NCBI RefSeq assembly: GCF_001623875.1
Contig: NZ_LWAE01000003.1
Coordinates: 124,001-188,000, forward strand
Direction of reading: 5' to 3'
Length of the DNA stretch: 64,000 nucleotides
From: Clostridium magnum DSM 2767
GTDB lineage: Bacteria; Bacillota; Clostridia; Clostridiales; Clostridiaceae
Shown in pieces: positions 47,323 to 56,062 of the stretch. Under the pieces are notes generated by a model, which saw only the letters and a list, made by a program, of their open reading frames with translations, ran no database searches and had not been told where the DNA came from. Position 1 is the stretch's first letter; the number at the start of each line of letters is the position of its first letter. The translations under genes were made by a program, and so were the position numbers.

Positions 47323-47358
47323 TATACTTTTATATACATAAAAATAAAATTTTTTTAT

Positions 47359-47388
47359 TATCACTAGTGCTATATATCACTAGTGATA
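47359..47388 (+). promoter_or_regulatory. Palindromic double operator before the DegV gene
   Basis: TATCACTAGTG and TATCACTAGTGATA form a 30-base imperfect palindrome built of two CACTAGTG cores. It ends 17 bases before a -10-like TATAAT at 47405-47410 and so covers the -35 region. The layout fits a dimeric repressor. The regulator is not encoded next to it. Confidence 0.75.
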
Positions 47389-47435
47389 GCGGTATACTGT
47401 ATGATATAATATATTTAATGGTAAGGAGGTATATT

Positions 47436-48281
47436 ATGGTTAAAATTGCGTTGGTTACTGATAGTACATCAGATTTAGACAAAGAAACAATAGATAAGTT
47501 TGATATAAAAGTACTTCCTCTTAGGATTGTATATAAAGATAAAGAATTTATAGATAGGGTTAATATAACACCAAAAGAAGTGTATGATAATTTACACATA
47601 GAAACACCTCATACTTCACTGCCTTCTATACAAGATATAGAAAACCTTTTCCTAGAATTAGAAATAGAGAAATATACACATGCTATTGTTGTTCCTATTT
47701 CATCTGGCTTATCGGGAACTTATAATACTTTAAAACTAGTAAGTGATAGTCATCCTGAAATAATAACTACTGTTTTTGACTCTAAGTCTCTGACTTTAGG
47801 TGCTGGTGCTATTATAATAAAGTGTGCAGAACTTATAGAATCAGGAAAGACCTATGAAGAAATAATTGAAATGCTTCCTAAAATAAGAGATAGTATATCC
47901 GTATTCTATATTGTAGATACTTTAAAGTATTTGATAAAAGGCGGTAGAATAGGAAAAGTATCTGGTACTGTTGGAGAACTTTTAAATATTAAACCTATTA
48001 TATCTATTGATTCTGAAGGTATATATTATACTTATGCAAAGGTTCGCGGCAAGAAAAAGGCCCTTAGTATCTTATTTGAATTATCCACAGATATTTTAAA
48101 ATCTACTAAGGGTAGAATTTGGGTTATGCATGGTGGAGCAGAAGAGGAAGGTATGAAATTTTATGAACTCTTTAGAAATGTTGAAAACATAACTTACCTT
48201 GGTTTCGGAGACATAAGTCCTGTGGCTGGTGTACATACAGGACCAGGACTTATTGGTGTCGTTACAATGAAAGAAATATAA
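47436..48281 (+). CDS. DegV family fatty-acid-binding protein
   Basis: I choose ATG 47436, preceded by AAGGAGG. The protein has 281 residues. DegV hallmarks are LVTDSTSDLD at the N-terminus, the fatty-acid pocket segment PISSGLSGTYNT, and the C-terminal domain with GPGLIGVV. Family members bind long-chain fatty acids and, as FakB subunits, present them to FakA kinase; no fakA is nearby. Expression is probably repressed through the palindromes overlapping its promoter. Confidence 0.92.
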   Translation: MVKIALVTDSTSDLDKETIDKFDIKVLPLRIVYKDKEFIDRVNITPKEVYDNLHIETPHTSLPSIQDIENLFLELEIEKYTHAIVVPISSGLSGTYNTLKLVSDSHPEIITTVFDSKSLTLGAGAIIIKCAELIESGKTYEEIIEMLPKIRDSISVFYIVDTLKYLIKGGRIGKVSGTVGELLNIKPIISIDSEGIYYTYAKVRGKKKALSILFELSTDILKSTKGRIWVMHGGAEEEGMKFYELFRNVENITYLGFGDISPVAGVHTGPGLIGVVTMKEI

Positions 48282-48447
48282 ATTTAAAAAGCAACTATAT
48301 AGTTTTTAATAAAATAAATTTAAAATTATATAATTTTTTTTATTAAATAATACTTGAAAGTTTATATGTATAATCCTTATAATAAGTTATACAATACATT
48401 ATTATATGAAGTGAAAACTTAAATGTAATACTATAAGGAGAAATTTT

Positions 48448-49467
48448 ATGAACTTTATTACTGAATTTTTTTTTAAGGAATCTACAAAAAAACTTCTATT
48501 CTTTACTTTAATAATTCTGTGCTTCTATGTAGCAAGGTCTCTAATTAACTTGTTTTTACTTACTTTTTTATTTACCTATCTTATGAACAGTCTACAAGGC
48601 TTAATAGTAGGTAAATTTAAAAGAATGACCCCAGCAAAGGAAAATCTTATTACTATTACTTTATATACTTTATTATTTGTATCTATAGTTTTAATAATGG
48701 TCAGATATATACCACTGCTTGTAGCTCAAAGTAAATATATAATAACTCAAGCAACTGATTTGGATTTATCACCCAACTCAGATTCTGATATAATTCAGAG
48801 CTATCTACTTAATGTACTTCAGCAAATAGATATAAAAAGTTATATAAAATCCGGATTTAATGTTACTTTTCAATTGGCTGCAAATGTAGGAAAATGGAGT
48901 GTTAATATTTTTATTGCAATAATGTTGAGTCTTTTCTTCATACTGGAGAAGAAAAAAATATGTTGTTTTTTAGATAAATTCAAAGAAAGTAAGGCATCAG
49001 GCATATATACGTATTTACACTATTTTGTTAATAACTTTTTAAATTCATTTGGTAAGGTTATTCAAGCACAAATCCTTATAGCTTTAGCTAACACAATACT
49101 TTCTATGATAATGCTTTATATACTTAAGTTCCCTCAGCTAATTACTCTTGGTTTTATGATATTTATATTAAGCTTAGTACCTGTGGCAGGAGTTGTAATT
49201 TCACTAATTCCGCTTTCACTGATTGCATTTAAAATAGGTGGTCTTACTAAAGTCGTTTATGTTTTAGTAATGATTGCATTGATACATGCTTTTGAGAGTT
49301 ATTTTTTAAATCCAAAACTTATGTCATCAAAAACTGAACTTCCTATATTCTTTACCTTTGTAATTCTTATAGTTTCTGAACATTTCATGGGAACATGGGG
49401 ACTATTGATTGGAATACCTTTGTTCATGTTTGTTCTAGATTTACTTAACGTAAAGTTTCATGATTAG
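48448..49467 (+). CDS. AI-2E family (PerM-like) permease
   Basis: This encodes 339 residues with seven or eight helices: two near the N-terminus, one around 65-85, a loop, then a cluster from 150 onward. The C-terminal pattern PQLITLGFMIFILSLVPVAG and LNPKLMSSKTELP fits the AI-2E transporter family. The name reflects one E. coli member; most others have no proven substrate, and some act as antiporters. It starts after AAGGAG and is monocistronic. Confidence 0.88.
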   Translation: MNFITEFFFKESTKKLLFFTLIILCFYVARSLINLFLLTFLFTYLMNSLQGLIVGKFKRMTPAKENLITITLYTLLFVSIVLIMVRYIPLLVAQSKYIITQATDLDLSPNSDSDIIQSYLLNVLQQIDIKSYIKSGFNVTFQLAANVGKWSVNIFIAIMLSLFFILEKKKICCFLDKFKESKASGIYTYLHYFVNNFLNSFGKVIQAQILIALANTILSMIMLYILKFPQLITLGFMIFILSLVPVAGVVISLIPLSLIAFKIGGLTKVVYVLVMIALIHAFESYFLNPKLMSSKTELPIFFTFVILIVSEHFMGTWGLLIGIPLFMFVLDLLNVKFHD

Positions 49468-49574
49468 AGTTTCAATAGAATTTTATTATTTTTAATGCTA
49501 TTTTAAGCATTAGTTGATTTCTTAGAAATCACTTTAATTGAGCTTTTGCCTGAAGCATGTACACAGCTATAAAA

Positions 49575-49612
49575 AAGGCTTTAGGACGCTAAAAATTGCG
49601 TCTTAAAGCCTT
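49575..49612. terminator. Terminator at the end of the HD-GYP gene
   Basis: AAGGCTTTAGGACGC pairs with GCGTCTTAAAGCCTT. The minus-strand stop codon is within the stem base. Confidence 0.85.
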
Positions 49613-50654
49613 AATCATTTTCAACCCCTATGATAGTGACATTTCTTAGGTTCCAATCATTAGTCAAATCATAGACATTATTATTATCTATATTTCTAAC
49701 CTTCGGACGTATAGAGCAGTCTTCATTATTTTCTATTACAATAACTGATTCCCCATTACTCAATTTCAACACCGTTCCTAAAGGATATGGAGCAACTTTT
49801 CTTAAGAATATCTTTACTAATTTCGGATCAAAAATTTGTCCGTTATTAGCCATTATATATTCAATTGCATCGGATGGTATATAGGCTTTTTTATTGGGTC
49901 TTTCTGCAACTAAGTTATCATAAGCATCACAAATAGCTATTATTCTAGCAAACTTAGAAATATCCCCTCCTTTTTTTCCATCCGGATAGCCCTTACCATC
50001 AAAACGTTCATGGTGCTGCAAAATACCCACATATGTGGTAACAGGTATATTATAGTGCTCCTTTATATACCTATACCCTTTTTCAGAATGACTCTTAATT
50101 AAATTTGATTCAGCTTCCGATACTTTTTCTTTATCTAATATATCTTTTGGTATAAAAACCTTCCCAATATCATGTAAAAGTGCCGCTGTTGTAAGTCTTT
50201 CTATTTTTTTTAAATCTAAATGTAGTGCCATACCTATAACCGATGATAACACAGCTACATTTACTGAATGACTGTACATATAATCATCAAAGGTTTTTAT
50301 ATCTATCATATTTACCATTACGCCTTTACTATTCAAAATTTCTAACATGATGCTTTTAGCTAGATATTCTACTGTATTTAGTGTTCTCGAAAGATCCGCT
50401 GGACTATTATATATTACCTTCATAGACTTTACAGCCTTAACTCTTAGTTCATCAGATATTACATTTTTTATATGTATATCATGAGATAGATCGTCTTCAA
50501 TATAAATCCCATTAACCCCAATTTTTACAAGGCTTTTTATATATTCATCATTTAATATTACATCATTTGCTAATAAAACAACCCCATCAGTTGAGTAAAT
50601 ATTTTTGCCGATTTTCATTCCTTCGCGCAAGCAAAAGGTAGGAATATATCGCAT
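49611..50654 (-). CDS. HD-GYP domain phosphodiesterase-like protein
   Basis: This encodes 347 residues. The HD-GYP domain at about 110-290 keeps the metal ligands HDIGKVFIPKDILD, HSEKGYRY, HHERFDGKGYP and CDAYDNL; the GYP signature is intact as GYP in KGYPDG. It has a small N-terminal domain (residues 1-85) and a C-terminal domain with LKLSNGESVIVIENN. It has no receiver or membrane segment. Such proteins hydrolyse cyclic di-GMP or cyclic GMP-AMP. It is one of three HD-GYP proteins in this window. Confidence 0.9.
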   Translation of the reverse strand: MRYIPTFCLREGMKIGKNIYSTDGVVLLANDVILNDEYIKSLVKIGVNGIYIEDDLSHDIHIKNVISDELRVKAVKSMKVIYNSPADLSRTLNTVEYLAKSIMLEILNSKGVMVNMIDIKTFDDYMYSHSVNVAVLSSVIGMALHLDLKKIERLTTAALLHDIGKVFIPKDILDKEKVSEAESNLIKSHSEKGYRYIKEHYNIPVTTYVGILQHHERFDGKGYPDGKKGGDISKFARIIAICDAYDNLVAERPNKKAYIPSDAIEYIMANNGQIFDPKLVKIFLRKVAPYPLGTVLKLSNGESVIVIENNEDCSIRPKVRNIDNNNVYDLTNDWNLRNVTIIGVEND

Positions 50655-50828
50655 AAATCCACTTCCTTCCCTGTAATGTCATATATTTGTACTCACTTTT
50701 ATATTATCGTTATAAGTATAGTTAACTTTATTTTTAAATACAATTAATTTTTTTATTAACACTATATTTGCAAAAGTAAATCATAAATCACATAGAATTA
50801 TTAAAACAGCCCAATATTAGACAAAAAT

Positions 50829-50855
50829 TTAAGGACAGAAATCTCTGTCCTTAAA
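50829..50855 (-). terminator. Terminator after the MogA/MoaB gene
   Basis: AAGGACAG and CTGTCCTT arms with a tight AAATCT loop, directly after the minus-strand gene. Confidence 0.82.
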
Positions 50856-50867
50856 TAATATTTGACC

Positions 50868-51356
50868 CTATCTTGCACACTCTGATGCTTCTCCTGTAAG
50901 TATTTCTATACCATGAGGCAAAGCTGGTAGTATAACTTCTAAGTTTTCCACTGCTCCTTTGGGACTTCCTGGCAGATTGACAATTAAGGTTTCGTTTCTT
51001 ATCCCTGCAATGGCCCTTGAAAGCATAGCTTTTGGAGTTATCTTTAGAGAAGAATTCCTCATCACTTCACCTATCCCAGGTACATACTTCTCTATAACTT
51101 TCATAGTAGCTTCTGGAGTTACATCTCTCTTAGAAAAACCTGTTCCTCCATTAGTCAATACTAAATTTACTTTTAGTTTATCAGAAAGATACTTCAACTC
51201 TTCCGCTATTTCATTTAAATCATCTGGTATTATTTTATAATATTCAATGCTGTATATACTGGAGTCTAGCTTTTCTTTTAAAGCAGGGCCTGTACCGTCT
51301 TCTCTTTCACCTCTTGATCCCTTATCACTTATAGTTAAAATAGCTGTCTTAATCAT
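50868..51356 (-). CDS. Molybdopterin adenylyltransferase-like protein (MogA/MoaB)
   Basis: This encodes 162 residues. The MPT-binding fold shows LTISDKGSRGEREDGTGP at the N-terminus, TNGGTGFSKRDVTPEAT in the middle and NLPGSPKGAVENL near the C-terminus, all conserved in MogA/MoaB. The product adenylates molybdopterin in molybdenum or tungsten cofactor assembly. No other cofactor genes are adjacent. Start ATG after TGGAGG. Confidence 0.92.
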   Translation of the reverse strand: MIKTAILTISDKGSRGEREDGTGPALKEKLDSSIYSIEYYKIIPDDLNEIAEELKYLSDKLKVNLVLTNGGTGFSKRDVTPEATMKVIEKYVPGIGEVMRNSSLKITPKAMLSRAIAGIRNETLIVNLPGSPKGAVENLEVILPALPHGIEILTGEASECAR

Positions 51357-51466
51357 CTTAATCCTCCATTCAGTAAATTAACAAGCTCTTATTTCATCAT
51401 ACTCTTATTTCTTATATTTTTCAATATGCCTATTCATCATTTAATAACAGCTACTCTAATTTAAAC

Positions 51467-51745
51467 TTATTTTCGAATTTCTTCATATTCAACATCAACA
51501 ACATTTTTACCAGTAAAATCAAAAGGATCACCATTACCATCTATATTTGTACTAACATCCATTTTCTCATGTTTATTAACTTTTTTATGTGCTCTAGCTT
51601 TAAAATATCTAACCCCCTTAAATCCTGTCCATGCTATAAGCCCTACAATTAAAAGCAGCGGGAGAATTTTAATAAATACAAACATAGCCGCTATTGCTAT
51701 TATTATCTTAAATGTTCCTGAAAAGTTTTTATTTACGAAATCCAT
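51467..51745 (-). CDS. Small membrane-anchored hypothetical protein
   Basis: This encodes 92 residues. One or two helices at about 12-46 (IIIAIAAMFVFIKILPLLLIVGLIAW) are followed by a basic stretch (KARAHKKVNKHEK) and an acidic tail (FDFTGKNVVDVEYEEIR). It starts ATG after AAAAGGAG. I do not recognise a named family; similar proteins occur in clostridia without known function. Confidence 0.65.
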   Translation of the reverse strand: MDFVNKNFSGTFKIIIAIAAMFVFIKILPLLLIVGLIAWTGFKGVRYFKARAHKKVNKHEKMDVSTNIDGNGDPFDFTGKNVVDVEYEEIRK

Positions 51746-51957
51746 AATTTAACTCCTTTTCTCTTCATTAATTTGTGTTATATATATAAATAATTATAAC
51801 ATACTTAAGAGTTAAATAGTATTAGATATCACTTAAAAAAGTATTAATATTGTGTTAATTTTTAGATTATTTTATTATTATGATTTTTGATATGTTTTGC
51901 ACTGTCAGTTAGGTCAGTATTTTGAACCATTAATATTATTATAAGACTAGTTGCATT

Positions 51958-52431
51958 TTATTTATTTTTTCTATTTTTCCTAAACAAATCAAAATCACTT
52001 ATTATATCAGGTCTCTCCTGTATAAAGCTTATAAAATCTTCCATATATTCTACTGTTTCATTACTTATAGTATGCTCTACTTTTTCAGTTTGCTCTAATA
52101 CGCTGTCTGAGATTCCTAAAACTTTAAAGAAACCCTCAATTATATTGTGTCTTTTAAGTAAGTATTTCCCCATAGTTTTGCCGCTATCTGTAAGTATTAT
52201 TATTCCATATTTTTCATAATTTACAAACTTCAATTCTGACAACTTTTGTACCATTTTTGTTGCAGAGGGAGGCTGAACATTTAAAGCCTTAGCTAGTTCA
52301 TGGATACGAGTAAAGCCTATCTGCTGAGATAAGCGATATATCATTTCTAAGTAATCCTCCATAGATGCAGTTAATGTATCATATTCCTTTTTCATGTATT
52401 CACTAAACGTGAAAAAATCTTCAGTAGCCAT
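51958..52431 (-). CDS. DtxR/MntR family metal-dependent regulator
   Basis: This encodes 157 residues. After a 22-residue N-terminal extension, the winged helix starts SMEDYLEMIYRLSQQIG, with HELAKALNVQPPSATKMVQKL as recognition segment. The dimerisation/metal domain has LLKRHNIIEGFF and EQTEKVEHTISNETVEYME, giving the usual Glu/His ligands. There is no SH3-like third domain, so it is MntR-sized. It probably represses Mn or Fe uptake genes. A near-perfect palindrome lies 24 bases before its start, suggesting self-control. The ZIP and TerC genes elsewhere in the window are possible targets. Confidence 0.88.
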   Translation of the reverse strand: MATEDFFTFSEYMKKEYDTLTASMEDYLEMIYRLSQQIGFTRIHELAKALNVQPPSATKMVQKLSELKFVNYEKYGIIILTDSGKTMGKYLLKRHNIIEGFFKVLGISDSVLEQTEKVEHTISNETVEYMEDFISFIQERPDIISDFDLFRKNRKNK

Positions 52432-52455
52432 TTTTTCACCTACTTATAATATCTA

Positions 52456-52473
52456 GTGCAGTAAATACTGCAC
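52456..52473 (-). promoter_or_regulatory. Likely DtxR/MntR-type operator
   Basis: GTGCAGTAAATACTGCAC is an 18-base palindrome with perfect 8-base arms about the AA centre, 24 bases upstream of the regulator start. Its position and symmetry suit an autoregulatory site. Confidence 0.7.
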
Positions 52474-52703
52474 CGATTTATTCTTAATTTATATATTACT
52501 AACATATAACCTATATGACACTTATTTTATATTATTTTTTAAATATATGAATTATAAATTAGAAATATAACTTGCCAACTTCAAATTTTTCTATAATCTT
52601 CTTTAAAACACTCCCAAATTTAAATAAACTTGTTACTAATATTGTCGAATTAATATATCTACTTAAAATTACATATATTAATTTAGAATTTATATTAAGA
52701 TGT

Positions 52704-52732
52704 ACCCCTTTAAATCCGACTATAATATCGTA
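52704..52732 (+). promoter_or_regulatory. Candidate SigI autoregulatory promoter
   Basis: ACCCC (52704-52708) and CGTA (52729-52732) with 20 bases between match the known Firmicutes SigI pattern of an ACCCC-type -35 and a CG-starting -10. It lies 20 bases before sigI. Confidence 0.55.
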
Positions 52733-52752
52733 TTAAATAATGAGGTGGTTAA

Positions 52753-53436
52753 ATGGTTCTAAAGGAAGAACTTATTGGCAGCAGAGATGATTTTATAGAA
52801 AAAAATAAAAACTTTATATATAGTATCACTTCTAACATTTGCAAAAGAAATCTTCAGTGGGAAAATGATGACGAGCTAAGCATTGCACTAATAGCCTTTG
52901 ACAATGCCTGTAAGACTTACATAGAAAGTAAAGGTAATTTCTTTAGCTATGCAAAAGTATTGATTAAAAATGCTCTCATAGATTATTTTAGAAAGACTTC
53001 AAACAACCCATATTTAATTTTTAATTCAGATGATAAGGAACTAGAATTCATAGATTCTAAGAATTCCTTAACTAGTTATGAAATTCAACAGGAAAACCTA
53101 AGAAGAAATGAGGAGATCATGGCTTTTTCAAAAGAGTTAAATGAATACAAGCTTTCTTTTGAAGTGTTAGTAGAATCTTCCCCAAGCCATAGAGATACCA
53201 AAGATAAGCTGTTGAATTTAGCATTTGTTTGCTCCAAGGAATCATTTATAGTTGACTATATCTATAGTAACAAAATGCTTCCAATAAAACAAATTTGTCT
53301 CCTTACTGGCGAAAATAGAAAATTGATAGAAAAATGGAGAAGATACATTCTAACTTTAATCTTAATTTTTTCAAATGAGGAGTATATATATTTACGATCA
53401 TACTTAAATATAAAGGTAGGTGATATTAATGAATAG
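52753..53436 (+). CDS. sigI: RNA polymerase sigma factor SigI
   Basis: This encodes 227 residues. Region 2 contains NKNFIYSITSNICKRNL, ELSIALIAFDNACKTY and GNFFSYAKVLIKNALIDYFRK, all typical of SigI. The C-terminal part has the SigI-specific domain (FSKELNEYKLSFEVLVESSPSHRDT). SigI factors respond to heat or extracellular polysaccharides through the RsgI membrane regulator, here encoded next with an 8-base overlap. Start ATG after GAGGTGG. A SigI-like promoter precedes it. Confidence 0.93.
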   Translation: MVLKEELIGSRDDFIEKNKNFIYSITSNICKRNLQWENDDELSIALIAFDNACKTYIESKGNFFSYAKVLIKNALIDYFRKTSNNPYLIFNSDDKELEFIDSKNSLTSYEIQQENLRRNEEIMAFSKELNEYKLSFEVLVESSPSHRDTKDKLLNLAFVCSKESFIVDYIYSNKMLPIKQICLLTGENRKLIEKWRRYILTLILIFSNEEYIYLRSYLNIKVGDINE

Positions 53437-54391
53437 TAGAAGTGGTATTGTTATGAAAATTGAAAATAGTACCCTATATCTTATGACTAGTGATGGAGAG
53501 TTTGTGAAAGTTAGATTAAACAAAAAAGAGTCTTTACCTATGATCGGTTCCGAATACTGCGGCGAAATTATTAAACCATCTTTTATCAGAAGTAGTATTT
53601 TTAAATACGCCTCAGTTGCTTCCTTAGTACTTTTTACACTCTTTGGCGGTGGAGGTGCTTATGCCTACTATAAGCCTGTCTCTACAATTACCATTACTAT
53701 AAACCCTTCTATAGAGCTTAAGTCGAATATGTGGGGAAAAGTTATCTCTACTAATCCAATTAATGAAGATGGCAAAAAAATTTTAGAGGAAGTATCCTTG
53801 AAAAATAAAACTGTAGATGATGCTTTACTTTTAGTCTTGGATCAATCAAAAAAAGATAAGTTCATAGATGATAACTATGTTAAGAACAACAAAACCGTTC
53901 AAATTAGTGTCAAAGGAAAAGAACTAAGCTTATCCTCATTTGAAAAGAAAATTAGTGAAGATTCTTTAAGTGTGCAGATAGACAATAATGGTACTATAAT
54001 CTATAATAAAAACCTTAAAAACGAAAATAGTGTTTCTTCAGATAACAAAAAAGAGATTACGAATACCACTAACGAGTATAACAACAACATAGACAAAAAT
54101 AGTAACATTGACAATATAATTGATGATAACTTACCAGCAAAAAATGAAGACAAACAAAAGAATCAAAACACTAATAAAGATAGTAAAGTTGATTATAAAA
54201 ATTCCGATGCTGACAATTATGACACAAATATAAAATCCGATGATACTACAATCTATAAAAAGCACAATAAGGACTATAAAAATCCTACAAAATCAAAAAA
54301 TAATAAATCCAGTGATAATTCCAAAAAAAATTCTGATAAAAACTCTAATAATGGTCATACTCTGGAAAACAAGAATAAAAAAGATAAATAG
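53429..54391 (+). CDS. rsgI: Anti-sigma-I factor RsgI family protein
   Basis: Start ATG 53429 (MNSRSGIVMK) follows GGTGATATTA and overlaps sigI. The protein has about 320 residues. The N-terminal cytoplasmic domain (1-52) binds SigI. One membrane helix spans about 60-82 (YASVASLVLFTLFGGGGAYAYY), then the conserved extracellular SxTITINPSIELK segment where self-cleavage of RsgI occurs at Asn-Pro. The last 130 residues are a low-complexity Asn/Asp/Lys/Ser tail. No carbohydrate-binding module is present, unlike cellulolytic relatives, so the sensed signal is unclear. Confidence 0.9.
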   Translation: MNSRSGIVMKIENSTLYLMTSDGEFVKVRLNKKESLPMIGSEYCGEIIKPSFIRSSIFKYASVASLVLFTLFGGGGAYAYYKPVSTITITINPSIELKSNMWGKVISTNPINEDGKKILEEVSLKNKTVDDALLLVLDQSKKDKFIDDNYVKNNKTVQISVKGKELSLSSFEKKISEDSLSVQIDNNGTIIYNKNLKNENSVSSDNKKEITNTTNEYNNNIDKNSNIDNIIDDNLPAKNEDKQKNQNTNKDSKVDYKNSDADNYDTNIKSDDTTIYKKHNKDYKNPTKSKNNKSSDNSKKNSDKNSNNGHTLENKNKKDK

Positions 54392-54423
54392 TGGAACATA
54401 GGATTTCTTATGTTCCACTATTT
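54386..54423. terminator. Bidirectional terminator after rsgI
   Basis: AAATAGTGGAACATA and TATGTTCCACTATTT, a perfect 15-base stem between convergent genes, overlapping the rsgI stop. Confidence 0.88.
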
Positions 54424-54465
54424 CTTGGTAAAAATCTATACTCCATAAAGCCTCGTCTAAATATA

Positions 54466-55092
54466 TTATTCCTCATCACAAATATCATCTAGTTTTCTTA
54501 GTGTTTCCTTATACCCTTCCTTAATAAAGTTATTATAATATAAATCCTTATAGCTTATTTTATCTATATCTACTTCCAATATCTTTGTAATATTTTCTCC
54601 AAAAAGCTTCCGTATAAAAATTGTACAATCTCGATTAACTATCTCATAACTCTTATCATCATAATAATTAAAGTTATTTGTATCCCTATTAAGCTTTTCA
54701 ATAATTCCATAAAGTTGATATATATAGCTCATCTCTTTCAAACCAAAATCATTTTTTAGGTATGCAACTCCTCCTGAATACTCTCTATCCATAGGTATAG
54801 GGTATATCTCTGTATTTTTTTTATCATTACAATTCTTTAAAATTCTTATACTGTTAAATAAGGCAGTGCATATATCCAATCTTATAATATTGGCATATTC
54901 ACGGCTCCTTTTTAATCTTATATTTTCAGCATATCTTCTGTTATCTTCTACTATCTTGTTCTGAACTTCTATAGTTTTGTCTGTAGATTTCTTAGCCACA
55001 ATCCAGCTAAATACACCTCCAATTATAGCTCCAATCATTATAGATACTGAAGAAATTAATGTTTCTGGCAAATCCGTGAATATTTTAATCAT
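54466..55092 (-). CDS. Hypothetical membrane-anchored protein
   Basis: This encodes 208 residues. One helix near the N-terminus (ISSVSIMIGAIIGGVFSWIVAKK) is followed by a charged coiled-coil stretch and a helical, Tyr/Asn-rich cytoplasmic domain without recognisable motifs. The TM-then-coiled-coil pattern occurs in many small accessory or phage-derived proteins. I do not recognise the family. Start ATG after GAGGTG; monocistronic. Confidence 0.65.
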   Translation of the reverse strand: MIKIFTDLPETLISSVSIMIGAIIGGVFSWIVAKKSTDKTIEVQNKIVEDNRRYAENIRLKRSREYANIIRLDICTALFNSIRILKNCNDKKNTEIYPIPMDREYSGGVAYLKNDFGLKEMSYIYQLYGIIEKLNRDTNNFNYYDDKSYEIVNRDCTIFIRKLFGENITKILEVDIDKISYKDLYYNNFIKEGYKETLRKLDDICDEE

Positions 55093-55251
55093 TTGAACAC
55101 CTCGACTTCTAAATAGATATCCAAAGTAAATTTAACTAAATTTTACAACTTTAGTTCTATTGTACTAGTTTCAAATATTATATTTTCCAGTAGAAAATTA
55201 TTTTATACTTATATGAATTTGTATATACTATTTATAAAGGAAGTGATAGTT

Positions 55252-55533
55252 TTGATTATCGGAACAGCTAAAATATATTTGTTTGCAAACTGGGTTCATT
55301 CATTAAAAGAAAAAAGAATGATAGTTAAGAGCATCGTTGATAAGACAAAACACAAATTCAACGTATCAATTGCGGAAATTGAAGATCAAGACTTACATCA
55401 ATCTATTGTTATTGGAATAGCCTGTGTAAGTACTAATAAACGACATGCAGATAGTCAAATTCAAAATGTAATTAATTTTATTGAAGACAATACGGACGCC
55501 ATGGTGCAGAGCATTGAAACCGATCTATATTGA
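55252..55533 (+). CDS. DUF503 family protein
   Basis: TTG start at 55252 (MIIGTAKIYLFANW) with GGAAGTGATAG upstream. The protein has 93 residues. The DUF503 core is clear: ANWVHSLKEKRMIVKSIVDK, then FNVSIAEIEDQDLHQSIVIGIACVS and a C-terminal IETDLY. Small DUF503 proteins (YlxP-like) often lie beside ribosome-maturation genes; here it stands alone. Function unproven. Confidence 0.88.
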   Translation: MIIGTAKIYLFANWVHSLKEKRMIVKSIVDKTKHKFNVSIAEIEDQDLHQSIVIGIACVSTNKRHADSQIQNVINFIEDNTDAMVQSIETDLY

Positions 55534-55542
55534 CCATTATAA

Positions 55543-55588
55543 TCAGTAAGGTTATCGCCTACAAAGGTGTTATCTTACTGGTTATTAA
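55543..55588. terminator. Bidirectional terminator
   Basis: AATCAGTAAGGTTATCGCC and GGTGTTATCTTACTGGTT arms between convergent genes, with T/A runs outside. Confidence 0.8.
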
Positions 55589-55599
55589 ACTTTTATAAT

Positions 55600-55893
55600 C
55601 TATTTAGTTTTTGTTTTTTGTTGAATATTATTCAAATTTCCTAAAAGGTCATGTACAAAATTAGCTCCTCTTGATATAAGCAGTCCTGTAAGTATTCTTC
55701 CTGCATAAGGTATATATATCGGTAATCCTACTGCAGCTAAAAAGTCTATATTAGCTCCAATAGCAATCAGCTCTGCAAAAAATACAGCTCCTACTCTATC
55801 ATAGCTAAGCTTCCCATTTTGCCAAAACATCTTTGTGGTTTCCCATAAAGCCTCTACTACTGAAGCAGCAACAACATACTGCAACAAATTCAT
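55600..55893 (-). CDS. Small hydrophobic hypothetical protein
   Basis: This encodes 97 residues. Two or three hydrophobic segments (LLQYVVAASVVEALWE, VGAVFFAELIAIGANIDFL, AGRILTGLLISRG) suggest a membrane location. The size and pattern are a little holin-like, but no lysis gene is present, so a phage origin is not supported. Similar clostridial proteins are unnamed. Start ATG after AAGGAGG. Confidence 0.65.
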   Translation of the reverse strand: MNLLQYVVAASVVEALWETTKMFWQNGKLSYDRVGAVFFAELIAIGANIDFLAAVGLPIYIPYAGRILTGLLISRGANFVHDLLGNLNNIQQKTKTK

Positions 55894-56017
55894 TTTTTAC
55901 CTCCTTCTTAATTACTGCCAATTCGTGGTTATATTCATCTTGATAAATATTATATAGTTATTATTTATGTTTTCATATTTATGTTTATACTATTTATTTT
56001 AATAATTGGACAGCTAA

Positions 56018-56049
56018 AAGCCGCATCCTAAATGAAGAATGCGGCTTAA
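56018..56049 (-). terminator. Terminator after the ClpE-like gene
   Basis: AAGCCGCATCC and AATGCGGCTT arms right after the minus-strand gene. Confidence 0.8.
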
Positions 56050-56062
56050 ACTATATTCTATT

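Noticed and set aside
55600..55893. Phage holin
   Set aside because: Only hydrophobicity and size agree. There are no endolysin or phage genes nearby.
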